Notes under the pieces: generated by a model | Seen by the model: only the letters and a program-made list of their open reading frames with translations | What the model was told of the DNA's origin: nothing | Database searches by the model: none | Assembly (NCBI RefSeq): GCF_001507435.1 | Contig: NZ_LMWH01000081.1 | Span: 1-64,000 of the forward strand | Reading direction: 5' to 3' | DNA length: 64,000 bases | Source of the DNA: Streptomyces sp. NRRL F-5122 | GTDB lineage: Bacteria; Actinomycetota; Actinomycetes; Streptomycetales; Streptomycetaceae | Shown here: positions 61,946 through 64,000 of the stretch, piece after piece | Layout of the letters: each line of letters opens with the position of its first letter | Numbering within the stretch: the stretch's first letter is position 1 | Translations under genes and position numbers: made by a program

Positions 61946-62881
61946 TTGCCGCGGGTCAACACCTCTTGCGCACCGGACACTCCTCACCTTCCCTGTACAG
62001 CCGAGTCACCCGCCGCCTGGGCCTCAAGACCGTTGTGGCGGCCGCGGTCACCCTTCCCATGTCCAGCGCCGCACCACGCCTCGGCATCGGGCCCGCACGA
62101 GCGCCATCTGGACTTCATGTCCTTCAATCTGCGCTTCGCGAGCACCGCCGAACCCCACAGCTGGACGGAGCGCCGCCCCGCCATGCGCACGCTGCTGCAC
62201 CGGGAACGGCCGCATGTCATCGGCACCCAGGAGGGTCTGTACCACCAGGTCCGTGGCATCGCGGCCGACCTGGGAACGGACTACGCCTGGATCGGCACCG
62301 GGCGCGGAGGCGGCAGCCGCGACGAGTTCGAGTCCGTCTTCTACGACACCCGGCGGCTCGACCCCGTGGAGTACGACCACTTCTGGCTCTCCGACACCCC
62401 TGACGTGATCGGCTCGAACACCTGGGGCGGTGCCTGCATCCGCATGGTCACCTGGGTCCGCTTCCGCGATCTGCAGCACGGCGGGCGGGAGTTCTACGCA
62501 CTGAACACCCATCTGGACAACAAGAGCCAGTACGTACGCACACGCGCAGCCTCCCTCATCGCCGATCGGATCGCCGGGCTCGACCGCTCCCTGCCGCTCG
62601 TACTGACCGGCGACTTCAACGTCGCCGCGCACAAGAGCCCCGTCTACGACACGCTCCTCGGCGCCGGCCTCGTCGACACATGGGACACGGCCGCCGAGCG
62701 CACCGCGCCGTACGGGACCTTCCACGGCTACAAGCCGCTCAGGCCGGACGGAGACCGCATCGACTGGATCCTCGCCACCCCGGGCGTGACGGCGCACCGG
62801 GCGTCGGTCAACACCTTCGCGCAGGAGGGGCGGTACCCCAGCGACCACCTTCCCGTGCAGGCGTCGCTGACCCTGGGATGA
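61946..62881 (+). CDS. Endonuclease/exonuclease/phosphatase (EEP) family protein, suspected frameshift in the signal peptide
   Basis: From about 62080 the frame encodes an EEP domain: VMSFNLRF-like DFMSFNLRFAS, HVIGTQEG, NTHLDNKSQY, LTGDFNVAAH and SDHLPVQ, the catalytic Asn, Asp and His. A signal peptide is also present, but in the preceding frame (RRLGLKTVVAAAVTLPMSSAAP). Removing one A at 62076 joins them as SSAAPASASGPHERHLDFMSFN. The ATG of the domain frame at 61946 would give a protein without the signal peptide. No good ribosome binding site is visible. Confidence 0.7.
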   Translation: MPRVNTSCAPDTPHLPCTAESPAAWASRPLWRPRSPFPCPAPHHASASGPHERHLDFMSFNLRFASTAEPHSWTERRPAMRTLLHRERPHVIGTQEGLYHQVRGIAADLGTDYAWIGTGRGGGSRDEFESVFYDTRRLDPVEYDHFWLSDTPDVIGSNTWGGACIRMVTWVRFRDLQHGGREFYALNTHLDNKSQYVRTRAASLIADRIAGLDRSLPLVLTGDFNVAAHKSPVYDTLLGAGLVDTWDTAAERTAPYGTFHGYKPLRPDGDRIDWILATPGVTAHRASVNTFAQEGRYPSDHLPVQASLTLG

Positions 62882-62885
62882 CAAA

Positions 62886-62919
62886 GGCCCCCGCGACCGC
62901 CGGTGCGGTCGCGGGGGCC
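62886..62919. terminator. Very strong bidirectional hairpin
   Basis: A perfect 15-bp stem (62886-62900 and 62905-62919) with a 4-nt loop lies between the convergent EEP and etfA genes. Confidence 0.85.
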
Positions 62920-62936
62920 TCGTGGCCGAAAGTCGC

Positions 62937-63899
62937 TCAGCCCTTGCGGGTCTTGACCTCCTCGGTCAGCTGCGGGACGACGTCGAAGAGGTCGCCCACC
63001 ACGCCGTAGTCGACCAGGTCGAAGATCGGCGCCTCGGAGTCCTTGTTGATCGCCACGATCGTCTTCGAGGTCTGCATACCGGCCCGGTGCTGGATCGCAC
63101 CCGAGATACCGGAGGCGATGTACAGCTGCGGGGACACGCTCTTGCCGGTCTGGCCGACCTGGTTGGTGTGCGGGTACCAGCCGGCGTCGACGGCGGCACG
63201 CGAGGCACCGACGGCCGCACCCAGAGAGTCGGCCAGCGCCTCGATGATCGCGAAGTTCTCCGCGCCGTTGACACCACGGCCACCGGAGACCACGATCGCG
63301 GCCTCGGTCAGCTCCGGACGGCCCGTCGACTCACGCGGCGTACGGCCGGTGACCTTGGTGCCGGTCGCCTTGTCCGAGAAGGACACGTTGAGCGCCTCCA
63401 CCGCGCCGGCCGCCGGGGCGGCCTCGACCGCAGCCGAGTTCGGCTTGACGGTGATGACCGGGGTCCCCTTGCTGACACGGGACTTGGTGGTGAAGGAGGC
63501 GGCGAACGCCGACTGCGTGGCCACCGGGCCCTCGTCGCCGGCCTCCAGGTCTACGGCGTCGGTGATGATGCCGGAACCGATGCGGACCGCGAGACGGGCC
63601 GCGATCTCCTTGCCCTCGGCCGAGGACGGCACCAGGACGGCGGCCGGGGAGACCTGCTCGTAGGCGGCCTGCAGCGCGTCCACCTTGGGCACGACCAGGT
63701 AGTCGGCGTACTCGGGCGCGTCGTGGGTGAGGACCTTCACCGCGCCGTGCTCGGCGAGGGCGGACGCGGTGTTCTCCGCACCCGCACCGAGGGCGACGGC
63801 GACCGGCTCGCCGAGGCGGCGGGCGAGCGTGAGCAGCTCCAGGGTGGGCTTGCGGACGGCACCGTCCACGTGGTCGACGTAGACGAGAACTTCAGCCAT
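62937..63899 (-). CDS. etfA: Electron transfer flavoprotein alpha subunit
   Basis: This 320-residue protein has the N-terminal ETF domain (MAEVLVYVDHVDGAVRKPTL) and the C-terminal FAD-binding domain (VVSGGRGVNGAENFAIIEAL ADSLGAAVGASRAAVDAGW and the GISGAIQHRAGMQTSKTIVA INKD motif). With EtfB it carries electrons from acyl-CoA and other dehydrogenases to the respiratory chain. AAGGAG lies upstream of the ATG. It follows etfB by 56 bp on the same strand. Confidence 0.95.
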   Translation of the reverse strand: MAEVLVYVDHVDGAVRKPTLELLTLARRLGEPVAVALGAGAENTASALAEHGAVKVLTHDAPEYADYLVVPKVDALQAAYEQVSPAAVLVPSSAEGKEIAARLAVRIGSGIITDAVDLEAGDEGPVATQSAFAASFTTKSRVSKGTPVITVKPNSAAVEAAPAAGAVEALNVSFSDKATGTKVTGRTPRESTGRPELTEAAIVVSGGRGVNGAENFAIIEALADSLGAAVGASRAAVDAGWYPHTNQVGQTGKSVSPQLYIASGISGAIQHRAGMQTSKTIVAINKDSEAPIFDLVDYGVVGDLFDVVPQLTEEVKTRKG

Positions 63900-63955
63900 G
63901 GGAATGGATCTCCTTGCGGATTACGAAGTCTGAGGGGCGGTCAGGCCGGGGGGCC

Positions 63956-64000
63956 CTAGATGAACTTCTGGCTCGCGAGGAACTCAGCGAGCTGCTTGCC
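63956..64000 (-). CDS. etfB: Electron transfer flavoprotein beta subunit, last 14 residues (cut by window edge)
   Basis: The minus-strand reading from the window edge gives GKQLAEFLASQKFI and a stop at 63956-63958. The C-terminal LAEFLASQKFI is that of actinobacterial EtfB, and the position directly before etfA supports it. The rest lies beyond 64000. Confidence 0.85.
   Translation of the reverse strand, partial: GKQLAEFLASQKFI

Noticed and set aside
1..64000. tRNA, rRNA, CRISPR array, transposase or prophage genes
   Set aside because: I looked for cloverleaf-like sequences, regularly spaced repeats with spacers and transposase motifs and found none that I could support; the only regular repeats are the operator copies at 50759-50989.

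Overview
The window is high-GC DNA with GTG starts, purine-rich ribosome binding sites, some leaderless starts and several gene families typical of actinomycetes (DUF6332, DUF6643, Rv1733c-like, RsbW-type ATPases, SigB/SigF-class sigma factor, deazaflavin-dependent nitroreductase-like protein, mycothiol-dependent isomerase fold). It reads as a chromosomal segment of a Streptomyces or close relative. I see about 57 complete or near-complete protein genes, one frameshifted P450 and two genes cut by the window edges. I see no rRNA, tRNA, CRISPR array, transposase or prophage.

Layout. 1-3.4 kb is a signalling and stress block: a CHASE3 sensor kinase (partial), a small HTH-like protein coupled to a CheY-like receiver, a SigB/SigF-type sigma factor and its RsbW-like anti-sigma factor. 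3.9-8.2 kb looks like a 3-hydroxybutyrate utilisation locus (MHS permease, GAF/PucR-type regulator, 3-hydroxybutyrate dehydrogenase). 8.2-18.4 kb holds Nudix, apolipoprotein N-acyltransferase, an O-antigen-ligase-like membrane protein, a PH-like membrane protein, an Asp/Glu racemase, an HpnB-like glycosyltransferase, a TerD/TerA-type protein, a Pro/Tyr-rich protein, a MOSC protein and an Rv1733c-like protein. 18.5-23.3 kb holds a beta-helix/CbxX-type AAA+ fusion convergent with a membrane alpha/beta-hydrolase. 23.5-27.5 kb holds a DeoR regulator, an SRPBCC protein, a cysteine-synthase-fold PLP enzyme and an RsbW-like ATPase.

27.6-32.3 kb is a SHOCT/ABC ATPase/FtsX permease operon beside a LysR regulator. 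32.6-35.7 kb has AlkB-ROK and an RlmG-like rRNA methyltransferase. 35.8-38.5 kb is an AgaR/AgaS/AgaY-like amino-sugar locus. 38.6-46.2 kb has a GH15 trehalase-like enzyme, two MFS transporters, the broken P450, a mycothiol-dependent isomerase-fold protein and a MarR regulator. 46.2-48.1 kb is a NarL-type two-component pair. 48.2-52.7 kb has two TetR regulators with a quinone-oxidoreductase-like protein, a Ddn-like protein and a geranylgeranyl-reductase-like flavoprotein. 52.9-64 kb has an M20 dipeptidase, a P-loop kinase/Nudix fusion, a small secreted peptide, a GH27 alpha-galactosidase, a ROK sugar kinase, a LacI regulator, a DUF6986/HpcH-like protein, a secreted EEP-family protein with a suspected frameshift, and etfA/etfB.

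The most interesting signals are regulatory. (1) Two near-identical 18-bp palindromes built on GTACTCCCG, one before the two-component operon and one before the SHOCT-ABC operon 17 kb away, suggest a split regulon. (2) About nine copies of a GAGAGCA-N-TGCTCTC-type operator fill the gap between a TetR gene and the Ddn-like gene. Also notable are the beta-helix/AAA+ fusion, a P450 that has a frameshift and lacks the usual I-helix acid-alcohol pair, and a run of convergent gene pairs whose 3' ends overlap by 11-40 nt.
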